From assembly GCA_004210805.1 (NCBI GenBank), contig SDXZ01000016.1, forward strand, positions 1-35,862: 35,862 nucleotides of DNA. The letters are read 5' to 3'. Within the stretch, counting starts at the first letter, position 1. Each line of letters begins with the position of its first letter. Below, piece after piece: positions 23,308 through 31,457 of the stretch. A program made the position numbers and the translations under genes. The stretch comes from Acidovorax sp. Its GTDB lineage: Bacteria; Pseudomonadota; Gammaproteobacteria; Burkholderiales; Burkholderiaceae_C. The notes below the pieces were generated by a model. The model did not search any database. It was given only the letters and a program-made list of their open reading frames with translations, and had not been told where the DNA came from.

Positions 23308-24171
23308 TCAGGCCGCCTGCGCCAGCGCGGGTGCCCATTGCGGCACCGGCATGGATGTCGGCGCGGCCGATAGTGGCTGGGCGGGCAATGCGCCGCCGAG
23401 GATTTCATCGGCCTGCATGCCGTACAGCTCGCGCAGCAAGGCGGGCGTGAGCGCAGACGACGGCCCGTCGTACACCACCTGCCCCTGGTTCAGCGCCACC
23501 ACGCGGGGGCAATAGCGGATGGCCACGTCTACCTGGTGCAGCGAGACGATGACGGTGCTGCGGTCTTCGCGGTTGATGCGGGCCAGGATCTCCATGACCT
23601 TGCGGGAGGATTCCGGGTCCAGCGAGGCGATGGGCTCGTCGGCCAGCACCACCTTGGCGCCCTGCACCAGCGTGCGCGCAATCGCGGCGCGCTGCTGCTG
23701 CCCGCCCGACAGCGTGGAAGCGCGCTGCGCATGGCAGTCGGCAATGCCAACCCGCGCGAGGGCGTCGAGCGCCAGCGCGCGCTCGTGGGGCTTGAACATG
23801 CGCAGCCAGCCACGCCACCAGGGCGTGCGGTGCAGCAGCCCCACCAGCACGTTCAGGAGCACCGGCAGGCGGTCCACCAGATTGAACTGCTGAAACACAA
23901 ACCCGACCTGCGAGCGGACCTTGCGAATATCGCGGTGAATGCGACCGCCCTGCTGCACGCAGAGGCCGTCGACCTCGATCAGCGACGCGCTGGAGGCATC
24001 GGCCGCCACCAGCCCCGCCACGTGCCGCAGCAGCGTGGATTTGCCGGAGCCCGAGGCCCCGATCAGCGCCACCATTTCCCCGCGCTCGATGGTCAGGTTG
24101 ATGTCGCGCAGCGCGTGTTTGCCGTTGGCAAAGCGCTTGTTCAGCTGATGGATGTGAAGTGCAGCGGACAT
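23308..24171 (-). CDS. phnC: Phosphonate ABC transporter ATP-binding protein
   Basis: A 287-residue cytoplasmic ATPase. Walker A is GASGSGKST (38-46), the Q-loop is in [18 protein letters not shown], the signature is LSGGQQQR, Walker B is [13 protein letters not shown] and the switch histidine is in VSLHQVDVA. The [10 protein letters not shown] and [14 protein letters not shown] stretches are typical of PhnC. A Pro/Ala-rich tail of about 25 residues is extra compared with E. coli PhnC. AAGGAG precedes the ATG by 8 bases and the PhnF-type operator at 24183-24200 abuts it, so this is the first gene of the transporter unit. Confidence 0.95.
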   Translation of the reverse strand: MSAALHIHQLNKRFANGKHALRDINLTIERGEMVALIGASGSGKSTLLRHVAGLVAADASSASLIEVDGLCVQQGGRIHRDIRKVRSQVGFVFQQFNLVDRLPVLLNVLVGLLHRTPWWRGWLRMFKPHERALALDALARVGIADCHAQRASTLSGGQQQRAAIARTLVQGAKVVLADEPIASLDPESSRKVMEILARINREDRSTVIVSLHQVDVAIRYCPRVVALNQGQVVYDGPSSALTPALLRELYGMQADEILGGALPAQPLSAAPTSMPVPQWAPALAQAA

Positions 24172-24182
24172 GGCCGGCTCCT

Positions 24183-24201
24183 TGAAAGTCGTCTAGACAA
24201 C
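24183..24201 (-). promoter_or_regulatory. PhnF-type operator upstream of phnC
   Basis: On the plus strand the bases read TGAAAGTCGTCTAGACAA(C), with the palindromic core GTCTAGAC (24191-24198) extended to GTCGTCTAGACAAC. It matches the element upstream of phnG (30613-30630) at 16 of 18 positions, in the same orientation and at nearly the same distance from the start codon (11 bases against 13). The GTMTAGAC core resembles operators of GntR-type PhnF regulators. It lies in the 102-bp gap between phnM and phnC, giving phnCDE its own regulated start. Confidence 0.7.
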
Positions 24202-24273
24202 CGCAGTGTGGCGGGCACGCGTGACAGTGCTTTGAAAGTTGCGGGAAGTTTGGATGTCGGTGCGGGCAGCCCT

Positions 24274-25428
24274 TCAGAGCACCCGTTGCCCCTCGCGCCA
24301 CACGCCGCGCACCACCGCCTGGCGCGACCCATCGGGCAGCTCGGCCATGTGCACCTGGATCAGGTCGGCGCGCAGCCCGGCTGCGAGCTCGCCCCGGTCT
24401 GCCATGCCCGCGGCCTTCGCAGGATTGCAGGTGACAGTCGCCACGGCCCGGGGCACCGACAGGATCTCGTCGTCCACCAGCCGCATCACGGCGCTCAGCA
24501 GGCTGCCGGGCACATAGTCCGACGAGAGGATGTCGAGCAGGCCGGCGCGCGCCAGGTCGGCTGCAGCCACATTGCCCGAATGCGAACCGCCGCGCACGAC
24601 GTTGGGCCCGCCCATCACGGTGAGCAGCCCACGCTCGTGCGCCGCCTGGGCCGCCGCCAGGGTGGTCGGGAACTCGGACATGCCGGCCCCCTCGGCATGG
24701 GCCTGCTCCACATGCGCCACAGTGGTGTCATCGTGGCTGGCCAGCGATATGCCGTGCGTGCGGCAGTAGTCCACAAAGTACGCGCGGTGCGGCTCGGCGT
24801 ACTGCGCCTGCAGCGTCGCGGCATGCTGCACCTGCCGCTCGAACTTCTCGCTGCTCCAGCCCTTCTTGCCGGTGTAGTAGGTGCGCGCCTGCTCAAGGTC
24901 CTCCCACTGCCGTTGGCCGGGCGTGTGGTCCATGAGCGAGATCAGCGACAGGCGCGGGTGCCCGTGGAAAGGGCCGAACAGGTCGATGGTATTGGGCGCC
25001 GGCAGCTCGCAGCGCACATGCAGGTGGTGGTCCGCGCGCAGCAGGTTGCGCTCGGTGCAGGTATCAATGGTGCTGAGGACGCGGTTCCAGGCGCTGCCGC
25101 GCAAACTGTCCACATCGGCCTCTCCTACCCCCAGGGCGTCGAGCACGGTGGTAATGCCAGCGGCGGCAATTTCGGCGTCGTGCGCGAGCAGCGCGGGCAT
25201 CTCGGCCCACTGCACCTTGGGCCGCGGCATCAGGTGGCGCTCGAAGTTGTCGGTGTGCACCTCCACCAAGCCGGGCAGCAAATAATCACCCCCCAGGTCG
25301 ATTCCCTGCAATGCGGAGGTCGCACCACTGCTCACCGCGGCAATGCGCCCGCCCTCGACCTGCAGGGAGCCCTGCACCACTTCGTCCCGCAGCACCATGC
25401 GGGCGTTCCGGAAGACGGCTGCGCTCAT
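24274..25428 (-). CDS. phnM: Alpha-D-ribose 1-methylphosphonate 5-triphosphate diphosphatase
   Basis: A 384-residue metal-dependent amidohydrolase-fold enzyme. PhnM removes pyrophosphate from the triphosphate made by PhnGHIL before C-P cleavage. Landmarks: MVLRDEVVQGSLQVEGGRI, the metal motif GLVEVHTDNFERHLMPRP, ISLMDHTPGQRQW, HDDTTVAHVEQAH, MGGPNVVRGGSHSGNV and LSSDYVPGSLLSAVMRL, all characteristic of PhnM. Length is close to E. coli (378). Its start overlaps the phnL stop by 4 bp. It is the last gene of the phnG-M chain; a separate operator follows before phnC. Confidence 0.95.
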   Translation of the reverse strand: MSAAVFRNARMVLRDEVVQGSLQVEGGRIAAVSSGATSALQGIDLGGDYLLPGLVEVHTDNFERHLMPRPKVQWAEMPALLAHDAEIAAAGITTVLDALGVGEADVDSLRGSAWNRVLSTIDTCTERNLLRADHHLHVRCELPAPNTIDLFGPFHGHPRLSLISLMDHTPGQRQWEDLEQARTYYTGKKGWSSEKFERQVQHAATLQAQYAEPHRAYFVDYCRTHGISLASHDDTTVAHVEQAHAEGAGMSEFPTTLAAAQAAHERGLLTVMGGPNVVRGGSHSGNVAAADLARAGLLDILSSDYVPGSLLSAVMRLVDDEILSVPRAVATVTCNPAKAAGMADRGELAAGLRADLIQVHMAELPDGSRQAVVRGVWREGQRVL

Positions 25429-26144
25429 GCGGCACCTCCGCGGAAATCACCGACGTTGACGCGGCGCGTGGCCACCGCCGCACCCACCTTCGCGCCGTGA
25501 AAGATGCCGACCAGCGCTGCGCCCCGCGCCACGGCCTCGCGGATCAGCGTGATCACTGTCTCGGTATTGGCCGCGTCCAGCGATGCGGTGGGCTCGTCCA
25601 GCAGCAGCAGCGGCTTGGGCTTGATCATGTTGCGCGCGATGTTGATGCGCTGCTGCTCGCCGCCTGAGAAGGTGGCGGGCGGCAGGTGCCACAGCCGCTC
25701 GGGAATGCGCAGGCGCGTGAGCCACTGGCGCGCCGCTTCGCGCGCCGCCTCCAGCGCAACGGCGTCGTCGCCGGCGTCCTCGGACAAGGGTTCGGCCACC
25801 ACGTCAAGCGCGCTGACCCGGGGAATGACACGCAGGAACTGGCTCACGTAGCCGATGGTCTCGCGGCGCAGCTGCACCAGCGCCCGCGGGGTGGCCTGGG
25901 TCACGTCCACCACGTCGCCAGATTGCGTGCGCACTGCGATGCTGCCCTCGTTGGCGCGGTAGTTGGCGTAGACCATCTTGAGCAAGGTGCTTTTGCCCAT
26001 TCCCGAAGGGCCGTCCAGCACCACGCACTCGCCGGGTTGCACGGACAGGTCCACGCGGCTGAGCACCGGCAGCTCAACGCCGTTTTGGTGGTGCAGGGTG
26101 AAGCGCTTGGCCACCCCTTTCAATTGAAGAATGGGCTGGTTCAT
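25425..26144 (-). CDS. phnL: C-P lyase subunit PhnL (ABC-type ATPase)
   Basis: A 239-residue ATPase-like protein. PhnL is needed with PhnGHI to attach the phosphonate to ribose triphosphate from ATP. Walker A GPSGMGKST (45-53), signature FSGGEQQR, Walker B LLLLDEPTASLD and the histidine in GIFHGA are present; the PhnL-specific region TIGYVSQFLRVIPRVSALDVV is clear. The start at 26144 overlaps the phnK stop by 4 bp and matches the usual N-terminus (ILQLKGVAKRFTLH). The longer upstream frame is a read-through of phnK in another frame and is not used. Confidence 0.95.
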   Translation of the reverse strand: MNQPILQLKGVAKRFTLHHQNGVELPVLSRVDLSVQPGECVVLDGPSGMGKSTLLKMVYANYRANEGSIAVRTQSGDVVDVTQATPRALVQLRRETIGYVSQFLRVIPRVSALDVVAEPLSEDAGDDAVALEAAREAARQWLTRLRIPERLWHLPPATFSGGEQQRINIARNMIKPKPLLLLDEPTASLDAANTETVITLIREAVARGAALVGIFHGAKVGAAVATRRVNVGDFRGGAA

Positions 26145-26929
26145 GGCTGCAGTACCGAAGAGACGAGAAGTTGGGTGTAGGGATGCTGCGGGTCGTCGAG
26201 CACCTGGTCCGTCAGGCCCGACTCCACCACGCGGCCGCGCTGCATCACCACCATGCGGTGGGCCAGCAGGCGGGCCACCGCCAGGTCGTGCGTGACGACG
26301 ATTGCAGCCAGCTGCATCTGCCGCGTGAGCTGGCGCAGCAGATCCAGCAGCCGCGCCTGCACCGAGACATCCAGGCCGGACGTGGGCTCGTCCATGAACA
26401 CCAGGCGCGGCTGGGTCACGAGGTTGCGCGCAATCTGCAGGCGCTGGCGCATGCCGCCCGAGAACGTGCGCGGGGCATCGTCGATGCGCGCGGCGTCGAT
26501 CTCCACGCGCTGCAGCCACTCCACCGCGGTGTTGCGCAGGCGGCCGTAGTGGCGCTCGCCCAGCCCCATGAGGCGCTCGCCCACATTGGCGCCGGCGGAC
26601 ACGTCCATGCGCAGGCCGTCCGCCGGGTTCTGGTGCACAAAGCCCCAATCGGTGCGCGCCAGCAGCCGCTGCTGGGCCTGCGACATGGCAAACACGTCCT
26701 GCACCGTGCCGTCGCGCTGGCGAAACTGCACCGAGCCCGCATCCGGCGCACTGCGCGCAGCAATCGTATTGAGCAGGGTCGACTTGCCTGAGCCCGACTC
26801 ACCCACTACGGCGAGCACCTCGCCGGGCCAGAGGTCAAACGACGCGTCCTGCAGCGCCACGCGCTCGCCATAGCTTTTGCCCACGTTGCGCACGCTCAGC
26901 AGCGGCGTCGGCATCTCAAGAGTATTCAT
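26141..26929 (-). CDS. phnK: C-P lyase subunit PhnK (ABC-type ATPase)
   Basis: A 262-residue ABC-ATPase that binds the PhnGHIJ core complex and is needed for C-P lyase activity in cells. Walker A GESGSGKST (43-51), VHQNPADGLRMDVSAGANV, signature FSGGMRQR, Walker B VFMDEPTSGLDVSVQARLLDL and switch VTHDLAVARLLA are all present and PhnK-like. The start at 26929 overlaps the stop of the acetyltransferase gene by 4 bp. It is separated from phnJ by the acetyltransferase, unlike E. coli, where phnK follows phnJ directly. Confidence 0.95.
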   Translation of the reverse strand: MNTLEMPTPLLSVRNVGKSYGERVALQDASFDLWPGEVLAVVGESGSGKSTLLNTIAARSAPDAGSVQFRQRDGTVQDVFAMSQAQQRLLARTDWGFVHQNPADGLRMDVSAGANVGERLMGLGERHYGRLRNTAVEWLQRVEIDAARIDDAPRTFSGGMRQRLQIARNLVTQPRLVFMDEPTSGLDVSVQARLLDLLRQLTRQMQLAAIVVTHDLAVARLLAHRMVVMQRGRVVESGLTDQVLDDPQHPYTQLLVSSVLQP

Positions 26930-27387
26930 GTCAGGGTGTCCATCACAAAACTGATGCCATGGCGTGCAAAGCCCAGCGACTCGTAGAAGGCGTGCGCGCC
27001 GGTGCGGCGGGCGTTGGAGGACAGGGCCAGCTTGTAGCAACCGGCCTCGCGGGCACGCTCCATGGCGTGCGCCATCATCTGGCGGCCGATGCCGTGCCCC
27101 TGCCGTGCTGGCGCGACCACCACGTCCTCCACGATGGCCGAGGGCGCCCCGCGGTGCGCGAGGTTGTGCATGACCAGCAGCGCATAGGTGCCCACCACCG
27201 CGCCTCGCGCCGCCGCGTCCACTGCCACCCAGAGCCGGTAGCTCGGATAGTGGGCAAACTGCGCCCACGCGGCGCGCGCTTGCGGCAGGGCCAGGACATC
27301 CTGCGGGCTGTCTTCGATGGTCGCGTACAGCGCCAGCACATCGTCCAGGTCGGCCTCCACGGCCTCGCGGAGGGTGATGTCGCTCAT
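26926..27387 (-). CDS. GNAT-family N-acetyltransferase (PhnO-like) between phnJ and phnK
   Basis: A 153-residue GNAT enzyme. The acetyl-CoA site is VEDVVVAPARQGHGIGRQMMAHAMERA, followed by CYKLALSSNARRTGAHAFYESLGF, which lines up with the LSTNVKRHDAHRFYLREGY region of E. coli PhnO. PhnO acetylates aminoalkylphosphonates such as aminomethylphosphonate, allowing or protecting their breakdown by C-P lyase. It overlaps phnJ and phnK by 4 bp each, so it is tightly built into the core operon rather than placed at the end as in E. coli. The PhnO assignment rests on this similarity and position; another small-amine substrate is possible. Confidence 0.8.
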   Translation of the reverse strand: MSDITLREAVEADLDDVLALYATIEDSPQDVLALPQARAAWAQFAHYPSYRLWVAVDAAARGAVVGTYALLVMHNLAHRGAPSAIVEDVVVAPARQGHGIGRQMMAHAMERAREAGCYKLALSSNARRTGAHAFYESLGFARHGISFVMDTLT

Positions 27388-28310
27388 GGGGCGACCTCGG
27401 TGCGCCCGGGCAACGGCTGCTGGGTCTGCTGCGCTTGGCGCTCCTGGCAATAGTCCGAGTCCGAACACACGTGCATGCGCCCGCCCTGGTCGTCGGTAAT
27501 GACTTCGTCCAGAAAACTTTCGGTGGCACCGCACAGCGCGCAGGCGGCATCCCAGCGCTGCACTTCGAAAGGATGGTCTTCAAAACCCAGGCTTTCCACA
27601 GTGGTATAGGGCGGCACGGCGTAGATGCGCTTTTCGCGGCCTGCGCCGAAGAGCTGCAAGGCCGGGTTCATGTGCATCTTGGGGTTGTCGAACTTGGGGA
27701 TAGGCGACGGCGCCATCACGTAGCGGCCATTGACCAGCACCGGATAGTCGTACGTGGTGGCGATGTGGCCATAGCGCGCAATGTCTTCGTACAGCTTCAC
27801 ATGCATCAGGCCGTACTCCGCCAGGCCGTGCAGCGTGCGCGTTTCTGTCTCGCGCGGCTCCAGGCGCTGCATGGGCTCGGGCACCGGCACCTGGTAGACG
27901 ATGACCTGGCCTTCGGCCAGCGGCGTCTCGGGGATGCGGTGGCGCGTCTGGATCAGCGTGGCCTGTGTGGTGCGGGTCGTGGTCTCGACGGCCGTCGTGC
28001 GCTCGAAGAAGCGGCGGATGTTGACGGCATTGACCGTGTCGTCCGAGCCCTGGTCGATGACCTTGAGGCGGTCGTCCGGTCCGATGATGGCGGCGGTGAC
28101 CTGGATACCCCCCGTGCCCCAGCCGTAGGGCAGCGGCATTTCGCGCGAGCCGAACGGCACCTGGTAGCCGGGAATGGCCACCGCCTTGAGGATGGCCCGG
28201 CGGATCATCCGCTTGGTGCGCTCGTCCAGGTAGGCGAAATTGAAGTTTCCATCGGCTGAGGCCGTTTCGGTGGCGGCCTCCATCGAAATCGGTTCGCGCG
28301 GTGCGTTCAT
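27384..28310 (-). CDS. phnJ: C-P lyase catalytic subunit PhnJ (radical SAM)
   Basis: A 308-residue enzyme that cleaves the carbon-phosphorus bond of ribose-1-phosphonate-5-phosphate using SAM and a [4Fe-4S] cluster. C257-x2-C260-x21-C282 holds the cluster as in E. coli (C241, C244, C266) and C288 corresponds to C272; the glycyl-radical residue is G48 (AIPGYQVPFG). The regions YGWGTGGIQ, TLIQTRHRIPE, ATTYDYPVLVNGRYVMAPSP and PKFDNPKMHMNPALQLFGAG are nearly identical to the family. A 16-residue N-terminal extension and a Pro/Gln-rich tail are extra. It overlaps phnI and the acetyltransferase gene by 4 bp each. All catalytic residues are kept, so it should be active. Confidence 0.97.
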   Translation of the reverse strand: MNAPREPISMEAATETASADGNFNFAYLDERTKRMIRRAILKAVAIPGYQVPFGSREMPLPYGWGTGGIQVTAAIIGPDDRLKVIDQGSDDTVNAVNIRRFFERTTAVETTTRTTQATLIQTRHRIPETPLAEGQVIVYQVPVPEPMQRLEPRETETRTLHGLAEYGLMHVKLYEDIARYGHIATTYDYPVLVNGRYVMAPSPIPKFDNPKMHMNPALQLFGAGREKRIYAVPPYTTVESLGFEDHPFEVQRWDAACALCGATESFLDEVITDDQGGRMHVCSDSDYCQERQAQQTQQPLPGRTEVAP

Positions 28311-29431
28311 GGGCGGTCTCCTTCGGTGGCTGTGGCCGCAGCCGCGCGGGCGGCTGCATCGGCGCTGGCCCGCATGCGGCGCACCAGTTCCAGCTCGGAC
28401 TGAAAGTCCACGTAGTGCGGCAATTTCAAGTGCTGCACAAATCCCGATGCCTCCAGGCTGTCGCTGTGGCCAAGGACAAACTCCTGCATTTGTGCGGGCG
28501 ACTCCACCGGCTCTCCCAGCTCATCACAGCGCAGCGCGCGGTCCACCAGGCTCATCGCCATCGCCTTGCGCTCGCTGTGCCCAAACGCGAGTCCGTAGCC
28601 GCGCGTGAACTGGGGTGGCTGGGTTTTGCTGCCGGCAAACTGGTTCACCATCTCGCACTCGGTGATTTCGATGTCGCCGATGGAGATCGCAAAGCCCAAC
28701 TCTTCGGGCTCGAGCTCCACCGCCACCGTGCCAAGCCGCACCTCGCCCACAAAAGGGTGCGAGTGCGAATATCCGCGCTGGGTGGAGTACGCCATCGCCA
28801 GCAGAAATCCTTCATCCCCCCGCGCCAGGTTCTGCAGCCGCGTCGCCCGGTCTGCTGGATAACGCAGGGGCTCGCGGGTGAGGTCGGTCGGCGCAGGGTC
28901 TCCGGGCGGCACCGGCCGGGTCTCGATCAGGCCCTCCTGCTTGAGCAGGTCAACCACGCGCGGTGCAGGTGCCGCGCTGGAAGGCTCTGCAGGTTTGCCC
29001 GCTGGCAGATCAGCGCCTTCGGTTTCGGCCAGCAGCGTGAAATCAAGCAGGCGCTGGGTGTAGTCGTACGTGGGCCCCAGCACCTGCCCGCCCGGCAGGT
29101 CCTTGAACGTGGCAGAGATGCGGCGGTCCAGCACCATGCGTGCGGTGTCGAGCGCACGGGTCACGCCCAGGCGGGGCAGCGTGGCACGGTAGGCCCGCAG
29201 CAAAAAAATCGCTTCGACCAGATCGCCGGCAGCCTGTTTGATCGCCAGCGCGGCCAGTTCCGGGTCGTACAACGATCCCTCGGTCATTACGCGGTCCACC
29301 GCCAGCTTGAGCTGGCTTTGGATCTGCGCCACCGACAGCTCGGGCAGCGCGGAATCTCCGCGGCGCTGGTCTGCCAGCAAACGATAGCTGTTGAGAATCG
29401 CGGCTTCGCCGCCTTTGACGGCTACATACAT
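28307..29431 (-). CDS. phnI: C-P lyase core complex subunit PhnI
   Basis: A 374-residue subunit of the PhnGHIJ core; PhnI carries nucleosidase activity and with G, H and L makes the ribose triphosphate phosphonate. It begins MYVAVKGGEAAILNSYRLL, the family N-terminus, which fixes the start at 29431; the longer upstream frame lies inside phnH. Other landmarks: LKLAVDRVMTEGSLYDPELAALA, YSTQRGYSHSHPFVGEVR and FGHSERKAMAMSLVDRAL. About 20 residues longer than E. coli PhnI, largely through an Ala/Pro-rich insert (PAEPSSAAPAP) and an Ala-rich tail. It overlaps phnH by 10 bp and phnJ by 4 bp. Confidence 0.95.
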   Translation of the reverse strand: MYVAVKGGEAAILNSYRLLADQRRGDSALPELSVAQIQSQLKLAVDRVMTEGSLYDPELAALAIKQAAGDLVEAIFLLRAYRATLPRLGVTRALDTARMVLDRRISATFKDLPGGQVLGPTYDYTQRLLDFTLLAETEGADLPAGKPAEPSSAAPAPRVVDLLKQEGLIETRPVPPGDPAPTDLTREPLRYPADRATRLQNLARGDEGFLLAMAYSTQRGYSHSHPFVGEVRLGTVAVELEPEELGFAISIGDIEITECEMVNQFAGSKTQPPQFTRGYGLAFGHSERKAMAMSLVDRALRCDELGEPVESPAQMQEFVLGHSDSLEASGFVQHLKLPHYVDFQSELELVRRMRASADAAARAAAATATEGDRP

Positions 29432-30093
29432 GCTTCGTGCTCCGCAGCAGAGGGTTGGAGGGGGCGGGCGGACAGGTGCGTGGTGCGCGGCAAACCCACC
29501 ACCTGGTGGCCTGCGCACAACAGCACGTCCACGCCGCACGGAAAGACGGCCTGGTTGGCTGCCCACTGATGCTCGAAGTCGCTCGGCAAGCCTTGAACCT
29601 GGAGCGTGGTCGCGCCCTGGATGCCTGGGCCGCGCAGCGTCCAGCCCGTAGCCGTTGCATCTGCGGGGCTGTGGATCCCTTGCACATCGATCACGCAGGT
29701 GGCGGATTGGTCAGGGTAGATGTCGCTGCCCTGGGCCAGAGTGGCGAGCGGGGGCATTTCGTCCCCGTGCGCCAGCCAGACAAAACGTGCTGCGGCGGCG
29801 TCAGCCACCAGCGCACAGCCCGTGTGAAACCGCAGCCACTGGCCGGCACCGCCCGCCAGCAGCGCAGGCGACAGCCAGACGGCGCAGTCGCTGTCGAGCA
29901 GCGCCAGCAGTGCGGCGGCGCCCGCAGCGCTGCCCACCGTCGGGTGCTGGGCATCGTGCGGCACTTCGACCCATCTCCCTGGATGCGAAAGCGCCTGCAG
30001 CACCGCGCGGAACACGGCCTGGCTGCCCAGCGACTCGTTCGAGAAACCGGCGGCCAGGGCCGTCAGATCAGGGGTCGTTGCTGGGGCGGTCAT
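29422..30093 (-). CDS. phnH: C-P lyase core complex subunit PhnH
   Basis: A 223-residue subunit of the PhnGHIJ core complex. Recognisable regions are FRAVLQALSHPGRWVEV, ALLALLDSDCAVWLSP, FVWLAHGDEMPPLATLAQGSDIYPDQSATCVIDV, LRGPGIQGATTLQVQGLP and FPCGVDVLLCAGHQVVGLPRTT, all conserved in PhnH. Length exceeds E. coli PhnH (194), with additions near the N-terminus and at the tail. It overlaps phnG by 4 bp and phnI by 10 bp. Confidence 0.95.
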   Translation of the reverse strand: MTAPATTPDLTALAAGFSNESLGSQAVFRAVLQALSHPGRWVEVPHDAQHPTVGSAAGAAALLALLDSDCAVWLSPALLAGGAGQWLRFHTGCALVADAAAARFVWLAHGDEMPPLATLAQGSDIYPDQSATCVIDVQGIHSPADATATGWTLRGPGIQGATTLQVQGLPSDFEHQWAANQAVFPCGVDVLLCAGHQVVGLPRTTHLSARPLQPSAAEHEACM

Positions 30094-30599
30094 GCGGCGT
30101 CCTCCTCGTCGTCCGCGCCGCCGCTCTCGCGGGCCACGGTGAAGAAGTCCACCCGCGTGCTGGCGGCGCGCTCCTGGCGCTGTTGGCGGGCACGCTTCAG
30201 ATGGGCGCGGATGGGCTCCAGCACGGCCGCATCCAGCGCGGGCTGCTGCGCAACGTCTTGCAGCAACGCGTCGGCCAGTGCCGCCAGCTCGGCATGGCGG
30301 CGCGAGCGTCCCAGCACATAGGCCACACCCACGGACACGGGCGCGCCGTCGGCTTCGACCCGCAGGGCGCAGCGGGTGACCGTGACCTCGCCAAGATTGA
30401 AGCGCTCGCCCGTGCCCCCGGCCCGGCCCTGCACCATCATCAGACCGGTTTCGGGAGACCGCAGCCAGTGCGATGGCCGTGTGGCCTGCCCGCGCAGGCC
30501 GGATTCGAGCAGACCCACTGGCGCCCGCGCCAGCAGCGCCATCCAGTCCGCCCGCTGCAGCGCACGGCCGGGCCCGGGGTTGTCAAAGGCTTGAAACAT
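30090..30599 (-). CDS. phnG: C-P lyase core complex subunit PhnG
   Basis: A 169-residue subunit, first gene of the core operon. Motifs: DWMALLARAPVGLLESGL, RSPETGLMMVQGRAGGTGERFNLGEVTVTRCAL and VGVAYVLGRSRRHAELAALADALLQ, matching PhnG. The C-terminal 20 residues are acidic and variable. The ATG at 30599 lies 13 bases after the PhnF-type operator. A -35/-10 pair (TTGCGC, 17 bases, TATACA) overlaps that operator on the minus strand. Confidence 0.95.
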   Translation of the reverse strand: MFQAFDNPGPGRALQRADWMALLARAPVGLLESGLRGQATRPSHWLRSPETGLMMVQGRAGGTGERFNLGEVTVTRCALRVEADGAPVSVGVAYVLGRSRRHAELAALADALLQDVAQQPALDAAVLEPIRAHLKRARQQRQERAASTRVDFFTVARESGGADDEEDAA

Positions 30600-30612
30600 G
30601 AACGTGATACCC

Positions 30613-30648
30613 TGAAAGTTGTATAGACAAATTGAAGAACTGGCGCAA
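30613..30648 (-). promoter_or_regulatory. phnG promoter overlapped by PhnF-type operator
   Basis: On the plus strand 30613-30630 reads TGAAAGTTGTATAGACAA, with the palindromic core TTGTATAGACAA (30619-30630), a pattern resembling known PhnF (GntR/HutC) operators. Read on the minus strand, TTGCGC (30643-30648) and TATACA (30620-30625) with a 17-base spacer form a promoter for phnG, and the operator covers the -10. The phnF gene starts 44 bases away on the other strand, so one site can control both units. A second copy lies upstream of phnC. Confidence 0.65.
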
Positions 30649-30674
30649 GATTAAAGAGCGCGCATGTAGGTTTC

Positions 30675-31457
30675 ATGACAGCCAGCACATCCACTTTTTC
30701 CACCGCCCTGCTGCCCGCAGCAGCGGCCCCGCCCACACGGCAAGCCCGCGACAGTTTCTGGACCCGCATTGCGGCCGAACTGGCCGAGGCCATCGGCAGC
30801 GGCATCTACCCACCGGGCCAGCGCCTGCCGTCTGAACATGCGCTGGCCGAGCAGTACGGGGTGAACCGCCACACCATTCGCCGGTCACTGGCCAGCCTGA
30901 GCAGCCAGGGGCTGGTGCGCGTGACGCAGGGCAGCGGCACCTATGTGGAAGACTTTGCGGTGGACCTGGTGCTGGGCCGGCGCACACGCCACCAGCAGGG
31001 CCTGGCCCAGGCCGGGCTGCGCGGCAGCCTGGTGGTGCTGAGCGAGCAGAAAATGCGGGCCACCGCGCTGTTGGCTGCAGCGCTGCAAATCCCGGCCCGG
31101 AGCACCGTGCTGGCTTTGCATGTGCTGGGCGAAGCCGAGGGCCAGCCCCTGCACCTGAGCGAGCGCTACTTTCCCCTGCCGCGCTTTGAACGCCTGGCCC
31201 AGGTGGTGCGCGACACCGGCTCCATCACCGCCGGCTTTGCCGCGCACGGCGTGGCCGACTACACGCGGCGCGAGAGCCGCATCACCGCAGAGCTGCCCAC
31301 TGCCGACATCGCCGCGCAGCTGCGCCAGCCGGCATCACGCCCGGTGCTGCTGGTAGAGAGCCTGAACGTCGACCTGGCCGGCGAGCCCATCGAATGGGCG
31401 CGCGCCTGGTTTGCGGGCGACCGCGTGAAACTGACCATTGCCCACGATGAACACTGA
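30675..31457 (+). CDS. phnF: GntR-family (HutC subfamily) phosphonate regulator
   Basis: A 260-residue regulator. The winged helix is FWTRIAAELAEAIGSGIYPPGQRLPSEHALAEQYGVNRHTIRRSLASLSSQGLVRVTQGSGTYV, and the C-terminal half is a UTRA ligand domain (RATALLAAALQIPARSTVLALHVLGEAEGQPLHLSERYFP, PASRPVLLVESLNVDLAGEPIEW). Position next to phnG and similarity identify PhnF. It probably represses the phn units through the paired operators at 24183 and 30613. The ribosome binding site is weak (TAGG). It overlaps the next gene by 11 bp. Confidence 0.93.
   Translation: MTASTSTFSTALLPAAAAPPTRQARDSFWTRIAAELAEAIGSGIYPPGQRLPSEHALAEQYGVNRHTIRRSLASLSSQGLVRVTQGSGTYVEDFAVDLVLGRRTRHQQGLAQAGLRGSLVVLSEQKMRATALLAAALQIPARSTVLALHVLGEAEGQPLHLSERYFPLPRFERLAQVVRDTGSITAGFAAHGVADYTRRESRITAELPTADIAAQLRQPASRPVLLVESLNVDLAGEPIEWARAWFAGDRVKLTIAHDEH

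Noticed and set aside
23536..25500. A 654-codon plus-strand frame opposite phnC and phnM
   Set aside because: It is an antisense frame running through two well-supported genes and the operator between them, without motifs or a ribosome binding site.
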